DNA of 36,197 nt. It comes from JBHELT01 sp046262935. GTDB lineage: Bacteria > Actinomycetota > CADDZG01 > JAHWKV01. The position numbers were made by a program, and so were the translations under genes. The stretch lies in assembly GCA_046262935.1 (NCBI GenBank), contig JBHELT010000049.1, positions 1 through 36,197 on the forward strand. The letters are read 5' to 3'. Shown here piece by piece: positions 1 through 7,627 of this stretch. How positions within the stretch are numbered: position 1 is the first letter of the stretch; every line of letters starts with the position of its first letter. The notes beneath the pieces were generated by a model that was given only the letters and a program-made list of their open reading frames with translations, searched no databases and was not told where the DNA came from.

Positions 1-1148
1 GGTGGAGACTGGAGTTGTTGCAGAAGTCGTGGAAGGACTTCGGTCGCAGGTTCCTCCGGAAGCGCGATCCTGCTGACGATGATCGCCGAGCCAGCCGGGT
101 CATCAAGCGCTAACTCGACCCTGTTGGCGCCGAAGATGCCCTCGCGCGCGGAAACCCTTTCCCATCGGGCGGGATACGACAGTGAGTAGACATTGTCGGG
201 TGGACTGAAGAGTTTTCCGGGGCCTAAGATCATCTGGGCCGCAACACATATGACCACCAAATTCCATGCGGCGTGGGCTCCCATCGTGTACCAAAGGGTC
301 TTGGTCTTCCTCTTATAACCAAGGGTGAAAGCCAGGACCAGGAGCGGCGGGATGAAAATGGCTCCGTGCGCGGCGACGAACAGCAGCGACGAAACGGTGA
401 TGGCCGCCGCTCGGCCTCGGTGCAGGAATCTTTCGTAGATCATCCCGCGGTAATAGATCTCTTCGATGACCGGAGCACCGAAAACAACAACCACGCCGGC
501 GAGCAGCAATCCGGCCCCCGACGTGCGACCTATGAGAACTCTCATCAATCGATCGAACCTGAGGTTGCCGGCGTTGATCAGGGTTGAGATAGGAAGGTAT
601 GCACCTATCAGCAAGAGTCCGAGGCCAGCGCCGCGTAGCAGGTCGTTAAAGGCGACATCTCCAAAGCGGATCCCGAGGCTTGCCCAATCTCCGCCTTGAA
701 CTCGCTTCACCATCACCACCGCCGCTATGGCGGCGAGGATGTAGCCGACGGTTTGGAATACGAGCGTGATGTCGATCCCGCTTGTCGCTCCCAGATGTGA
801 AGTCACGACTGCCCCGAGGACGATTGGCGCGAGCCACGCGAGCAGGCCAAAGATGAAAAGGTGGTGCCACCGCCACCTGATGGTAGTCGGCGGCTCTTCG
901 GTGAAAAGGCCGTCATCGACCTGCGCCGCGAAGGGTTGCCACGAGGCCTCCGGTTGTGGATCCGTCGCGGTACTAGCGCGCCATGGCCCGCCGGTACCTA
1001 GGGCTTCGGGGGGTCCTTCCCGGATAACCGATGGCGTTGGATCTTGGCGGTCGTCGGGTTGCGGCAAGGAGGAGTAGCACTGTCCGCAGAAGCTCATATC
1101 AACTTTGTTGAAAGCCCCGCACTTGGGGCAAACCACGCGTTCGTCCAC
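1..1148 (-). CDS. Zinc-ribbon CPBP-family intramembrane metalloprotease (3' end outside window)
   Basis: This reading frame stays open from 1148 to the left edge (382 codons seen, no stop), so the C-terminus is missing. It opens with a zinc-ribbon (CPKCG, then FCGQC about 12 residues later), continues through a low-complexity linker of about 65 residues, then several hydrophobic segments. The CPBP (CAAX-protease-like, Abi) signature is present: EEIYYRG, then FVAAHG, then HAAWN, supplying the Glu/Glu/Arg and the two His expected for the metal-dependent active site inside the membrane. The last ~60 residues seen are soluble and unrecognised. The GTG at 1148 is the only reasonable start: an in-frame stop lies upstream and no ATG is available between. 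Family members process or modify membrane proteins; the substrate here cannot be told. The fused zinc-ribbon is a common accessory in actinobacterial homologues. Confidence 0.85.
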   Translation of the reverse strand, partial: MDERVVCPKCGAFNKVDMSFCGQCYSSLPQPDDRQDPTPSVIREGPPEALGTGGPWRASTATDPQPEASWQPFAAQVDDGLFTEEPPTTIRWRWHHLFIFGLLAWLAPIVLGAVVTSHLGATSGIDITLVFQTVGYILAAIAAVVMVKRVQGGDWASLGIRFGDVAFNDLLRGAGLGLLLIGAYLPISTLINAGNLRFDRLMRVLIGRTSGAGLLLAGVVVVFGAPVIEEIYYRGMIYERFLHRGRAAAITVSSLLFVAAHGAIFIPPLLVLAFTLGYKRKTKTLWYTMGAHAAWNLVVICVAAQMILGPGKLFSPPDNVYSLSYPARWERVSAREGIFGANRVELALDDPAGSAIIVSRIALPEEPATEVLPRLLQQLQSP

Positions 1149-1250
1149 GGACTCTGTATCGGCCTGCCGGGTCGTGCCATTGACTTCAGGGGTTTCGCAG
1201 CTTCTAGCGCGAGAGGGTCATAACGGGACGGGAGCTGCTACACCCCCGAA

Positions 1251-1272
1251 CCCCCCGATCGACCTCGGGGGG
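1251..1272. other. GC-rich hairpin just upstream of the SRP RNA promoter
   Basis: A 7-bp perfect stem (CCCCCGA / TCGGGGG) with a 6-nt loop sits directly before the -10 box of the SRP RNA. There is no T tract on either side, so it is not a clear intrinsic terminator. It fills the place where a -35 element would be expected. Confidence 0.4.
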
Positions 1273-1278
1273 TAGACT
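1273..1278 (+). promoter_or_regulatory. -10 box of the SRP RNA gene
   Basis: TAGACT fits the TANNNT consensus and ends 6 nt before the RNA 5' end deduced from the closing helix (1285). No recognisable -35 hexamer lies 17 nt upstream. Because the RNA end is known independently, this site gives the local -10 to start spacing. Confidence 0.6.
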
Positions 1279-1284
1279 GAAGTT

Positions 1285-1556
1285 GGTCGCGCTAGGTGGG
1301 GAGTTGGCGGTTCCCTGTAACTCCACATCCGCCTCACGGGAGACTGAATCCCCACCTGCGGCTCAGTACTTTCGGGGTCAAGCCCCCGATAAGCGGTGTT
1401 GACGGTTGGGTCCCGCGCGAGTTGGCCCCGCGAACCAGGTCAGGTCCGGAAGGAAGCAGCCTTAAGCGTCAGGCGATTGCGCCGCGGGGACACCTGACCC
1501 GAGCTGGCTGTCGGTGAAGGCGCCCGGAGTGCTCAGTCAAAGGTGGGTGCGCGGCC
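1285..1556 (+). ncRNA. ffs: Signal recognition particle RNA, large (Alu-containing) type
   Basis: The apical domain IV signature is unmistakable: CAGGTCAGGTCCGGAAGG followed by AAGCAGCC at about 1437-1463, the Ffh-binding loop. Unlike the ~100-nt 4.5S form, the 5' part carries the Alu domain seen in Bacillus scRNA (GCTAGGTGGGGAG, then CCCTGTAACTCC, and later GGTGTTGACGGTTGGGTCC). The ends are set by an 8-bp closing helix between GGTCGCGC (1285-1292) and GCGCGGCC (1549-1556), with one G-U pair. Total length of about 272 nt matches the large bacterial class. It acts with Ffh and FtsY in co-translational membrane targeting. The rest of the gap 1149-1613 holds only its promoter region and the ribosome binding site of the next gene. 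Confidence 0.95.
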
Positions 1557-1613
1557 ACTTTCATCGTCGAGTTATACGCGCTGTCAGGTAGCGGTCAGCA
1601 AAGGGGAATAAAT

Positions 1614-2261
1614 ATGAGCCATGACAAAGCCACCAATAAAGTTCAGTTCGATGAGATCGACGTAAAGCGCATCAATGTGATCGGACCAGATGGTGGACTT
1701 CGAATGGTTATTACCAACGAAGACCGACTTCCCGATCCAGTCGTTGATGGGCAGACCTTAAAAAGGCAAGGTTCCCCAAAATGGCCAGCCATCATCTTCT
1801 ATAACCAGCGAGGAGACGAATGCGGAGGGCTACTCTTCTATGGCGGCGAAGAGACTGACGAAAGCCCGACAGCTGGTGCCGCTTTGTTATTCGACCAATA
1901 TCGCAGCGATCAAATCCTTGGGCTCTCGTATGGAGAATCGAAGGGGGAAAGGTCGTATGGGTTGACCATATGGCAGAGAGGGAACCGACCGCTCAGCGAA
2001 TTCAATGAACGCAGAGCCAAGATCGACCGGATGGAAGATCCGGCCGAACGCTCGAATGCTTTCGAGAGTCTTTGGGAAGACTTCCCCGTCGCTCAGCGTC
2101 TCTTTGTTGGCAAGAACGACGAGGGAGAGGCCATTGTCGCACTGGCAGACACAAAGGGAAAGCCTCGAATTCGAATGCTAGTTGGCAATGACGACACGCC
2201 GCGAATCGAATTCTTAGACAGTGAGGGTGCAGTGACCTACAGCCTTCCTCCGGGGACGTGA
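1614..2261 (+). CDS. Conserved-looking hypothetical protein, 215 aa
   Basis: I do not recognise a functional family. The product is soluble, acidic and without signal peptide or membrane segment. It has similar beta-rich motifs at both ends: near residues 18-45 (RINVIGPDGGLRMVITN) and near 185-210 (PRIRMLVGNDDTPRIEFLD), suggesting an internal repeat or beta-barrel closure. Between them are a Gly/Glu-rich section (GDECGGLLFYGG), the phrase FDQYRSDQILGLSYGE and a charged helix. I have the impression that similar proteins recur as unassigned hypotheticals in soil bacteria, but cannot check. A good Shine-Dalgarno (AAAGGGGA, ~1600-1607) supports the ATG at 1614. Base composition seems lower in GC than the neighbours. 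It lies between SRP RNA and the dnaX operon, where many genomes have no gene. Confidence 0.8.
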   Translation: MSHDKATNKVQFDEIDVKRINVIGPDGGLRMVITNEDRLPDPVVDGQTLKRQGSPKWPAIIFYNQRGDECGGLLFYGGEETDESPTAGAALLFDQYRSDQILGLSYGESKGERSYGLTIWQRGNRPLSEFNERRAKIDRMEDPAERSNAFESLWEDFPVAQRLFVGKNDEGEAIVALADTKGKPRIRMLVGNDDTPRIEFLDSEGAVTYSLPPGT

Positions 2262-2300
2262 TGGGATATTGGCCGCTTACGGGTTTTGGCGTATAAAAAC

Positions 2301-2321
2301 GGGCGGTTCGCACAGGCGCCC
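2301..2321. other. Short inverted repeat between convergent genes
   Basis: GGGCG and CGCCC are separated by 11 nt and followed on the + strand by a pyrimidine-rich stretch (TCCTTCTTCC). This is the best terminator-like structure between the convergent ends at 2261 and 2389, but the stem is only 5-6 bp and the T tract is interrupted. Nothing else was seen in this 127-bp gap. Confidence 0.3.
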
Positions 2322-2388
2322 TCCTTCTTCCGGCGCTGCTGAAACCGAGATCCGATGAGCCTTCCCAAAGAGCCACTACCGTACGGCT

Positions 2389-3525
2389 TTAAGTAGTCGT
2401 CTCGGAACGCTTCCTCAATCGGGCTAGTGTTTCTTGCGAAACTTCATCGGCCGGTTCCAATGGTTCGTGACGCTCCGCCATGCGACCTGGAAGCAGCATG
2501 CCCGACCCGGCCGCGACGGCAACCCGTTTGCCTGCTGTGTTCATGATCTCGCCATTTACCACCACAAAAGTTTTTCCGCGATGGGTGATCGACGCGTTCA
2601 CGATCAAGTCGGAACCGTCGGGTACAGCGGGACGCAGGAAATGGATCTTCATATCGAGCAGTGCGTAACCGTCACCGGGAGCCGCTGCTAGCGAAACCGC
2701 GCCCGTCAACCCAACGTCCATGACCCACGCAAGGGCGCCGCCGTAGAGCATCCCCGTTGGACTCGACATCCAAGGGCTCGCGGGCATGACCCACGTGCAA
2801 GATGAATCCGATGCAAACCTTGGAGCTATACCAGTCAGGTAGTAGCTCGGCGGCATTGGAAGTTCGCCAGCGATGAAGGCCCGCATCGCGTCTACGCCGC
2901 TGTATCTGGCAAGTGTGGCCGTGTCGATAGTTTCGCCCACCACTGGCCGCAGGTATGGATCTGGCGTATCGAACACCTCCGGTTCAAACGGCTCAGGGAT
3001 GTGGTCCATCTCTTCTACCGGATATGTGATCAGGAAACAGCGCGAGCTTCCGTGCGCAAGCATCCGTCCCTGGGAATCTCGGATCGAAACCTCCGAAAGC
3101 CCAAGCGACCTGCCCGCGTGCACCAAACGCGCGTCGCCAAAAAGCTCTCCCGAACCCGGACCTGCCGGTCGCAGGTAGTTCATCGACAACTCTGAAGTTG
3201 TTGCTACAACCTTAGGCGGAAGGGCAGTGATGATCGCACCTCCCAGCGGCGCATCTGCCAAGAACGCGAGCACGCCACCAAGGAATACTCCAACCGGCGA
3301 CTGCAGCCATCCTGTCGCTGGCATCGTGAAACCGCTGGTCCCTTCGCCGGACGAGGTCGGTCGAAGCCCGGTCAGGTGATGTATGGGAGGCGGCCGGAAT
3401 CGCCCTTCGACCGAGTACTGCATCCTCTTAGCACCGGACAGTCCAAGGCCGCGCGGGTCTCCAGGACCACCGCGTACCGGTTCCCGCCAGATGGGCGGTG
3501 CAGACTTTAGGGCGGGCTCATCCAT
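2389..3525 (-). CDS. Tandem hotdog-fold thioesterase-like protein (PaaI type)
   Basis: The 378 residues contain two similar hotdog domains. The first spans about 45-165 (HHLTGLRP, then GVFLGGVLAFLADAPLGGA, then LSMNYLRPAG), the second about 220-350 (YYLTGIAP, then GMLYGGALAWVMDVGLTGAV, then MKIHFLRPA). Both copies keep the GG-containing central helix and the (M/I)xYLRP or HFLRP strand typical of acyl-CoA thioesterases of the PaaI/YdiI group, so the protein probably folds as an intramolecular hotdog dimer acting on an acyl-CoA. The catalytic acidic residue falls at the D of the central helix in each copy (FLAD, WVMD). The gene is divergent from dnaX, 77 bp away. A TATGCT box at 3535-3540 (minus strand) ends 9 nt before the ATG, implying a leader of 2-3 nt. 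Confidence 0.82.
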   Translation of the reverse strand: MDEPALKSAPPIWREPVRGGPGDPRGLGLSGAKRMQYSVEGRFRPPPIHHLTGLRPTSSGEGTSGFTMPATGWLQSPVGVFLGGVLAFLADAPLGGAIITALPPKVVATTSELSMNYLRPAGPGSGELFGDARLVHAGRSLGLSEVSIRDSQGRMLAHGSSRCFLITYPVEEMDHIPEPFEPEVFDTPDPYLRPVVGETIDTATLARYSGVDAMRAFIAGELPMPPSYYLTGIAPRFASDSSCTWVMPASPWMSSPTGMLYGGALAWVMDVGLTGAVSLAAAPGDGYALLDMKIHFLRPAVPDGSDLIVNASITHRGKTFVVVNGEIMNTAGKRVAVAAGSGMLLPGRMAERHEPLEPADEVSQETLARLRKRSETTT

Positions 3526-3586
3526 GAGCCTTCGAGCATAAGTGAAACGGCCGTCAAGTTAGGGAAGTGCCGTCGGCAGGGCGCGG

Positions 3587-3592
3587 TATGCT
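3587..3592 (+). promoter_or_regulatory. Candidate -10 box for the dnaX operon
   Basis: TATGCT lies 10 nt before the ATG at 3603. With the 6-nt spacing measured at the SRP RNA, transcription would start about 4 nt before that ATG. No -35 hexamer is evident. Confidence 0.4.
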
Positions 3593-3602
3593 CAACACAC
3601 CT

Positions 3603-5456
3603 ATGCCCCACGTCTCTTTGTACCGAAAATACCGATCCCAGCGCTTCGCCGATGTGGTCGGTCAAAATCACGTCACCAAGACGCTCGAGAACGCGGCCGC
3701 CGAAGACAGGATCGCCCACGCATATCTGTTCAGCGGCCCCCGTGGAACGGGCAAGACTTCGACGGCTCGCATCCTCGCGAAGGCACTCAACTGCGAAAAG
3801 GGGGGCCGCGAGCCCTGCAATGAGTGTCCGAGCTGCCTTGCGATAACCGAGGGCAATTCGCTCGACGTCGTAGAGATCGACGCGGCCTCACATGGCTCGG
3901 TCGAGGATGCGAGAGACATCAAACAAAGGGTCACCACCGCACCGGTCGCAGCGAAGTGGAAAGTGTTCATCATCGACGAATGCCACATGCTCTCTCCGGC
4001 CGCGAACAACGCGTTATTGAAAGTCTTGGAAGAGCCACCGGCCCACGTGGTATTCGTTTTCGCAACCACCGAATCACACAAGGTTCTTCAAACCCTTCTG
4101 GACCGGTGTCAGAGGTACGAATTCCGTGCGATCGCTGTCGCCGACGTCGCAGAGCGCCTGGCGTATGTCTGCGAGGCAGAAGGATTCGCAATCGATGAAG
4201 ACGCGCTCAACCTGATAGCGGCGCGCGCTGGTGGTTCGTTGCGCGATGCGCTTAGTTTGCTGGATCAGCTGACGGCTTATGCCGGGTCGAAGGTTACGGT
4301 CGAAGACGTTTCGCATCTAATGGGCTCGCTCCCCGATGAGATCTTCTTCGAGGTCATCGACATCATCGCCGGGCGCGATATCGGACAAACATTCCTCTTC
4401 GCCGATCGATTGGTGCGTTCGGGTGCTGACCTTCGCGAATTCGTAAGGGCCCTTGTCGACCACCTGCGTTCGATCTTCCTGGTTCTCAACGCAACCGCAC
4501 CTCACGAAGTCCTCGACGTAACCGACGAGTTTCTCGAACGCATCCGAGCAGAGGCGAACCGCTTCGACTCGGCCGAAGTGCTTCGGCTGATCGATCTTGC
4601 CAACGAGGTCCAACTCCAACTTCGACAAGCATCAGAGGGAAGGTTGGCCCTCGAGGTTGGTCTAGCAAAGATGACGCGCCCCGATCTTCATGCAACACCG
4701 GCGAACCTTCTTGCGCGGCTCGAACGCCTCGAACGCGTCGCCGGATTGGACCCGGTCGATGCCGAGGAGGTAGCGGTATCGCGGAGCAAGCCCGCAGCAG
4801 CCATGAGGGCCAGTGTTTCTGCAACTTCCGCTCAGCGCCCTGTCGATCGTCAGGCGACTGAAGCGCAAAGTTCCGCAAAGAGCGAAAGCCCGCCATCAGC
4901 CCAACCGGCGAAACCCGAGCCAAAGATCCAAGCGGCAACCCAACAGCAGTCTTCACCTCTCGCGAACGCTGAGGCGGCAGACGTCGTGATCGTCGATGTC
5001 GAAGAGGCTCTTCCTCATGTTGCTGGCGAGGTGACGATAGATCACATCAAGCGGGCCTGGCCGTTGGTGCTCGAGAAGGTGAAGCGTCGCAAGATCTCAT
5101 TCGGCGCGATGCTGCTTCCCGCGGAACCGGTTGCTTATAAGGGCAACGAGTTGGTCCTCGCGTTCGGGCCCAAGTCGAACTTCCATAAGGACAACGTTTC
5201 CAAACCTGAGCAGCAGGTGTTCCTTGTCGAGGCCCTCGATGAAGCTTTCGGGATCAAACCCAAGATCAGGTGCGTGACCGGGGCGGATACCTCGGCCCCC
5301 CCGCCTAAATCGCAGATCCCGGCTTCGACCCAGCTGAGCGAAGAGATCAAAGGCTCAACCGACGCAGACCCATCTGTTGCCGAGCCAGCAGCCAAAGGCT
5401 CCGAGGCGGTCGATCTGATAATCGAGGCCTTCGGGGCCGAAGTAGTAGACGAGTGA
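3603..5456 (+). CDS. dnaX: DNA polymerase III subunit gamma/tau
   Basis: This is the clamp-loader ATPase that loads the beta sliding clamp and, through the tau tail, couples polymerase and helicase. From the chosen ATG (617 aa) the protein begins VSLYRKYRSQRFADVVGQ, the family's usual N-terminus. Walker A GPRGTGKTS is at residues 45-53, the four zinc-binding cysteines at 64, 72, 75 and 78, Walker B VFIIDECHM near 125, and the DRCQRYEF sensor/arginine region near 170. After the three conserved domains comes an Ala/Pro/Ser/Gln-rich linker (about 400-475) and a C-terminal tau-like domain. The frame is open further upstream (ATGs at 3567 and 3588), but those residues are not family-like. It is the first gene of dnaX-ybaB-recR-ask. 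No frameshift site for a short gamma form was convincing. Confidence 0.96.
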   Translation: MPHVSLYRKYRSQRFADVVGQNHVTKTLENAAAEDRIAHAYLFSGPRGTGKTSTARILAKALNCEKGGREPCNECPSCLAITEGNSLDVVEIDAASHGSVEDARDIKQRVTTAPVAAKWKVFIIDECHMLSPAANNALLKVLEEPPAHVVFVFATTESHKVLQTLLDRCQRYEFRAIAVADVAERLAYVCEAEGFAIDEDALNLIAARAGGSLRDALSLLDQLTAYAGSKVTVEDVSHLMGSLPDEIFFEVIDIIAGRDIGQTFLFADRLVRSGADLREFVRALVDHLRSIFLVLNATAPHEVLDVTDEFLERIRAEANRFDSAEVLRLIDLANEVQLQLRQASEGRLALEVGLAKMTRPDLHATPANLLARLERLERVAGLDPVDAEEVAVSRSKPAAAMRASVSATSAQRPVDRQATEAQSSAKSESPPSAQPAKPEPKIQAATQQQSSPLANAEAADVVIVDVEEALPHVAGEVTIDHIKRAWPLVLEKVKRRKISFGAMLLPAEPVAYKGNELVLAFGPKSNFHKDNVSKPEQQVFLVEALDEAFGIKPKIRCVTGADTSAPPPKSQIPASTQLSEEIKGSTDADPSVAEPAAKGSEAVDLIIEAFGAEVVDE

Positions 5457-5469
5457 ACCGAGGGATCCT

Positions 5470-5778
5470 ATGGACATGAACAAGATGATGAAACAAGTGG
5501 CAAAGATGCAAGCCGAACTGGCTAAGGCTCAAGACGAACTGGCAACTGTCGAAGTCGAAGGTAAAGCTGGCAACGGTTTGGTAGTGGTGAAGATCACCGG
5601 GAATGGATCGTTCACTGAGGTTTCGATCAAGCCCGACGCCATCGACCCAGACGACGTGAGCCTGCTAGAAGACCTCGTACTCGCCGCCATCAACGATGCC
5701 GTGGCCGTTCAACAAGAACTGACACAGCAGCGGCTAGGCGGTCTCACCGGGGGCCTTGGCATCCCCGGGATGGGATAG
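5470..5778 (+). CDS. ybaB: YbaB/EbfC-family nucleoid-associated protein
   Basis: The 102-residue product has the family layout: N-terminal helix rich in Met, Lys and Gln (MNKMMKQVAKMQAELAKAQ), the VEGKAGNGLVVVKITGNG strand pair, the VSIKPDAIDPDD turn, the ILEDL-like helix and a Gly-rich tail (GGLTGGLGIPGMG). These dimers bind DNA and are nearly always encoded between dnaX and recR, as here. The ATG lies 13 nt after the dnaX stop with a GAGGGAT sequence just upstream as a weak Shine-Dalgarno. The stop codon is directly followed by the recR start, so translation is probably coupled. Confidence 0.95.
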   Translation: MDMNKMMKQVAKMQAELAKAQDELATVEVEGKAGNGLVVVKITGNGSFTEVSIKPDAIDPDDVSLLEDLVLAAINDAVAVQQELTQQRLGGLTGGLGIPGMG

Positions 5779-6378
5779 ATGTTCGCCGGTCCCGTTCAGG
5801 ACCTTGTCGATGAACTGTCTCGATTGCCGGGGATAGGTTCCAAGACCGCTCAAAGGCTGGCGTTTCACCTTCTCAAGACCGAAGACGCCGATGCAAGAAG
5901 GCTCGCATCTGCCATCGTGAAGATGAAAGATTCTGTTCACTTCTGCGCCCGCTGTTTCAATTTCGCGACGGCGGACGTGTGCGAGTTCTGTTCCGATCAA
6001 AGGCGCGACGCTAAGACGGTATGTGTTGTCGAAGAAGCTCCCGATATCGTTTCGGTCGAGAAAACAGGCAGTTTCAGAGGTCTTTACCATGTGTTAGGTG
6101 GCGCCATCTCACCGATCGACGGTATCGGACCCGATGATCTCAACATCACTTCACTGCTGAAGCGTATCCCGGCAGAGGGGATCGAAGAGGTGATCGTCGC
6201 AACCAACCCCAACACTGAAGGTGAAGCAACCGCGATGTATCTTGGCCGCCTTATCTCTCCTTTGGGAATAACTGTCACGCGGATCGCGAGCGGATTACCC
6301 GTTGGCGGGGACCTTGAATACTCCGACGAAGTAACGCTCGGGCGCGCGCTAGAAGGCCGGCGCGAGTTGGGGAAGTGA
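5779..6378 (+). CDS. recR: Recombination mediator RecR
   Basis: At 199 aa this is the usual length. It has the helix-hairpin-helix (LSRLPGIGSKTAQRLAFHLL, residues 12-31), the C4 zinc finger (CARCFNFATADVCEFC), then the Toprim domain (VCVVEEAPDIVSVEKTG, with the later IVATNPNTEGEATAMYL) and the C-terminal Walker-B-like segment (TRIASGLPVGGDLEY). RecR with RecF and RecO loads RecA on gapped DNA. The ATG immediately follows the ybaB TAG without spacer. A TTG-started kinase gene begins 5 nt after its stop. Confidence 0.97.
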   Translation: MFAGPVQDLVDELSRLPGIGSKTAQRLAFHLLKTEDADARRLASAIVKMKDSVHFCARCFNFATADVCEFCSDQRRDAKTVCVVEEAPDIVSVEKTGSFRGLYHVLGGAISPIDGIGPDDLNITSLLKRIPAEGIEEVIVATNPNTEGEATAMYLGRLISPLGITVTRIASGLPVGGDLEYSDEVTLGRALEGRRELGK

Positions 6379-6382
6379 TCGA

Positions 6383-7627
6383 TTGGCGATAGTAGTTCAG
6401 AAATACGGTGGGACCTCGGTCGGCTCGGCGGAGCGCATCGAGGCCGTTGCCAGGCGCGTCGCAGCAACCGCCGACGCCGGCAATAGTGTGGTGGTCGTCG
6501 TATCGGCTATGGGAGACACAACCGACGATCTGATGACACTCGCTCAGAAGATCGCACCTATCCCGCCAGCGCGTGAACTCGACATGCTGCTTTCGGCGGG
6601 GGAGCGCATCTCGATGGCTCTGCTTTCGATGGCGCTCATCCAGTCCGGCCACGACGCCATCAGTTTCACCGGTTCGCAGGCGGGCATAGTCACGGACACA
6701 TCACATACCAGAGCCCGCATCGTTGACGTTCGGGCCAAACGGATCACCGAAGCTCTCGAAGAGGGCAAGATCGTGATCGTTGCAGGGTTTCAGGGCGTGT
6801 CTACCACGTTCGACGTCACGACCTTGGGAAGGGGCGGTTCCGATACAACGGCAGTTGCCCTGGCGGCAGCGTTGGGAGCAGAGGTATGCGAGATCTATAC
6901 CGATGTCGACGGTGTTTATACGGCCGATCCGCGAATCGTGCCGGAGGCGAGGAAGCTGCACGTCGTCACGTTCGAGGAGATGCTCGAGATGGCCGCGTCG
7001 GGGGCCAAGGTTCTGCAACTAAGGTCAGTCGAATATGCCCGCAACTACGGCGTGGTCATCCATTGCCGGTCGTCGTTCTCGGATGAGCAGGGAACATTTG
7101 TGAAGGGGGAAGATGAACGCATGGAGAAAGCTCTGATCTCTGGTGTTACTCATGACACGTCTGAAGCCATGATCCGGATAAAGCGGGTGCCAGACAAGCC
7201 CGGGATCGCTGCGCGCATCTTCAGTGACCTTGCCTCGGAGCAGATCAATGTTGACATGATCGTGCAGAACACGTCCGAAGACGGTTCGACCACTGACCTT
7301 TCATTCACGATGCCCAAAGACGATCTGGCGCGTTCTGAAGCGGTGATTCAAAGGATCACCAACGACATCGCCGCGGCCGGCTACTCTGCAGATTCCGACA
7401 TCGGGAAAGTCTCATTGATAGGCGCCGGCATGAAGTCACATCCTGGTGTCGCCGCGCAGATGTTCCGAGCCTTGGCTGACGAAGCGATAAACATCGAGAT
7501 CATCTCAACATCGTCGATCCGCATCTCCTGCGTGGTGCGCGCGAAAGATGTCGAGCGCGCGGTTAGGACCATCCATTCGAGTTTCGACCTGCCCCAAAGC
7601 GCGGTGCAGCGCGAGGAGCACGTTTAG
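6383..7627 (+). CDS. lysC: Aspartate kinase, alpha subunit (with internal beta start)
   Basis: This enzyme phosphorylates L-aspartate, the first step toward lysine, threonine, methionine and diaminopimelate. The 414 aa start with VVQKYGGTSVG, the ATP/substrate-binding motif. FTGSQAGI, TLGRGGSDTTAVALA and EIYTDVDGVYTADPRIV follow, then two ACT domains from about residue 265 (IRIKRVPDKPGIAARIF and KVSLIGAGMKSHPGVAAQMF) that carry feedback inhibition. Start is TTG at 6383, preceded by GGGGAAG about 8 nt upstream and 4 nt after the recR stop. Length and ACT layout match the Corynebacterium/Bacillus alpha2-beta2 class. The stop (TAG, 7625-7627) overlaps by 4 bp the stop of the convergent permease gene. 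The partner gene asd, usually adjacent, lies 4 kb away. Confidence 0.95.
   Translation: MAIVVQKYGGTSVGSAERIEAVARRVAATADAGNSVVVVVSAMGDTTDDLMTLAQKIAPIPPARELDMLLSAGERISMALLSMALIQSGHDAISFTGSQAGIVTDTSHTRARIVDVRAKRITEALEEGKIVIVAGFQGVSTTFDVTTLGRGGSDTTAVALAAALGAEVCEIYTDVDGVYTADPRIVPEARKLHVVTFEEMLEMAASGAKVLQLRSVEYARNYGVVIHCRSSFSDEQGTFVKGEDERMEKALISGVTHDTSEAMIRIKRVPDKPGIAARIFSDLASEQINVDMIVQNTSEDGSTTDLSFTMPKDDLARSEAVIQRITNDIAAAGYSADSDIGKVSLIGAGMKSHPGVAAQMFRALADEAINIEIISTSSIRISCVVRAKDVERAVRTIHSSFDLPQSAVQREEHV
7103..7110 (+). promoter_or_regulatory. Internal Shine-Dalgarno for the aspartate kinase beta subunit
   Basis: AAGGGGGA sits inside the kinase coding region, 10 nt before the in-frame ATG at 7121. 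Its strength contrasts with the weak or missing Shine-Dalgarno of many genes here, which suggests it is under selection. Confidence 0.6.
7121..7627 (+). CDS. Aspartate kinase beta subunit from an internal start
   Basis: An in-frame ATG at 7121 begins MEKALISGVTHDTSEA, which closely resembles the known beta-subunit start of Corynebacterium glutamicum LysC (MEEAVLTGV...). It is preceded by AAGGGGGA at 7103-7110, one of the strongest Shine-Dalgarno sequences in the window, with 10 nt spacing. The product would be 168 aa: only the regulatory ACT domains, which assemble with the full-length subunit. Translation from this site is inferred, not shown. Confidence 0.7.
   Translation: MEKALISGVTHDTSEAMIRIKRVPDKPGIAARIFSDLASEQINVDMIVQNTSEDGSTTDLSFTMPKDDLARSEAVIQRITNDIAAAGYSADSDIGKVSLIGAGMKSHPGVAAQMFRALADEAINIEIISTSSIRISCVVRAKDVERAVRTIHSSFDLPQSAVQREEHV

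Noticed and set aside
273..1077. Forward reading frames over the first kilobase
   Set aside because: They are shadows of the minus-strand CPBP protease, whose motifs are clear and whose frame is open over the entire stretch.
1251..1272. Hairpin before SRP RNA as an intrinsic terminator
   Set aside because: There is no T tract on either strand and no gene ends just before it; both flanking units are transcribed away from it.
3796..3805. AAAAGGGGGG run in dnaX as a programmed frameshift site
   Set aside because: It lies in the zinc-binding region, far upstream of the usual gamma/tau frameshift position, and a slip here would destroy the ATPase domain.
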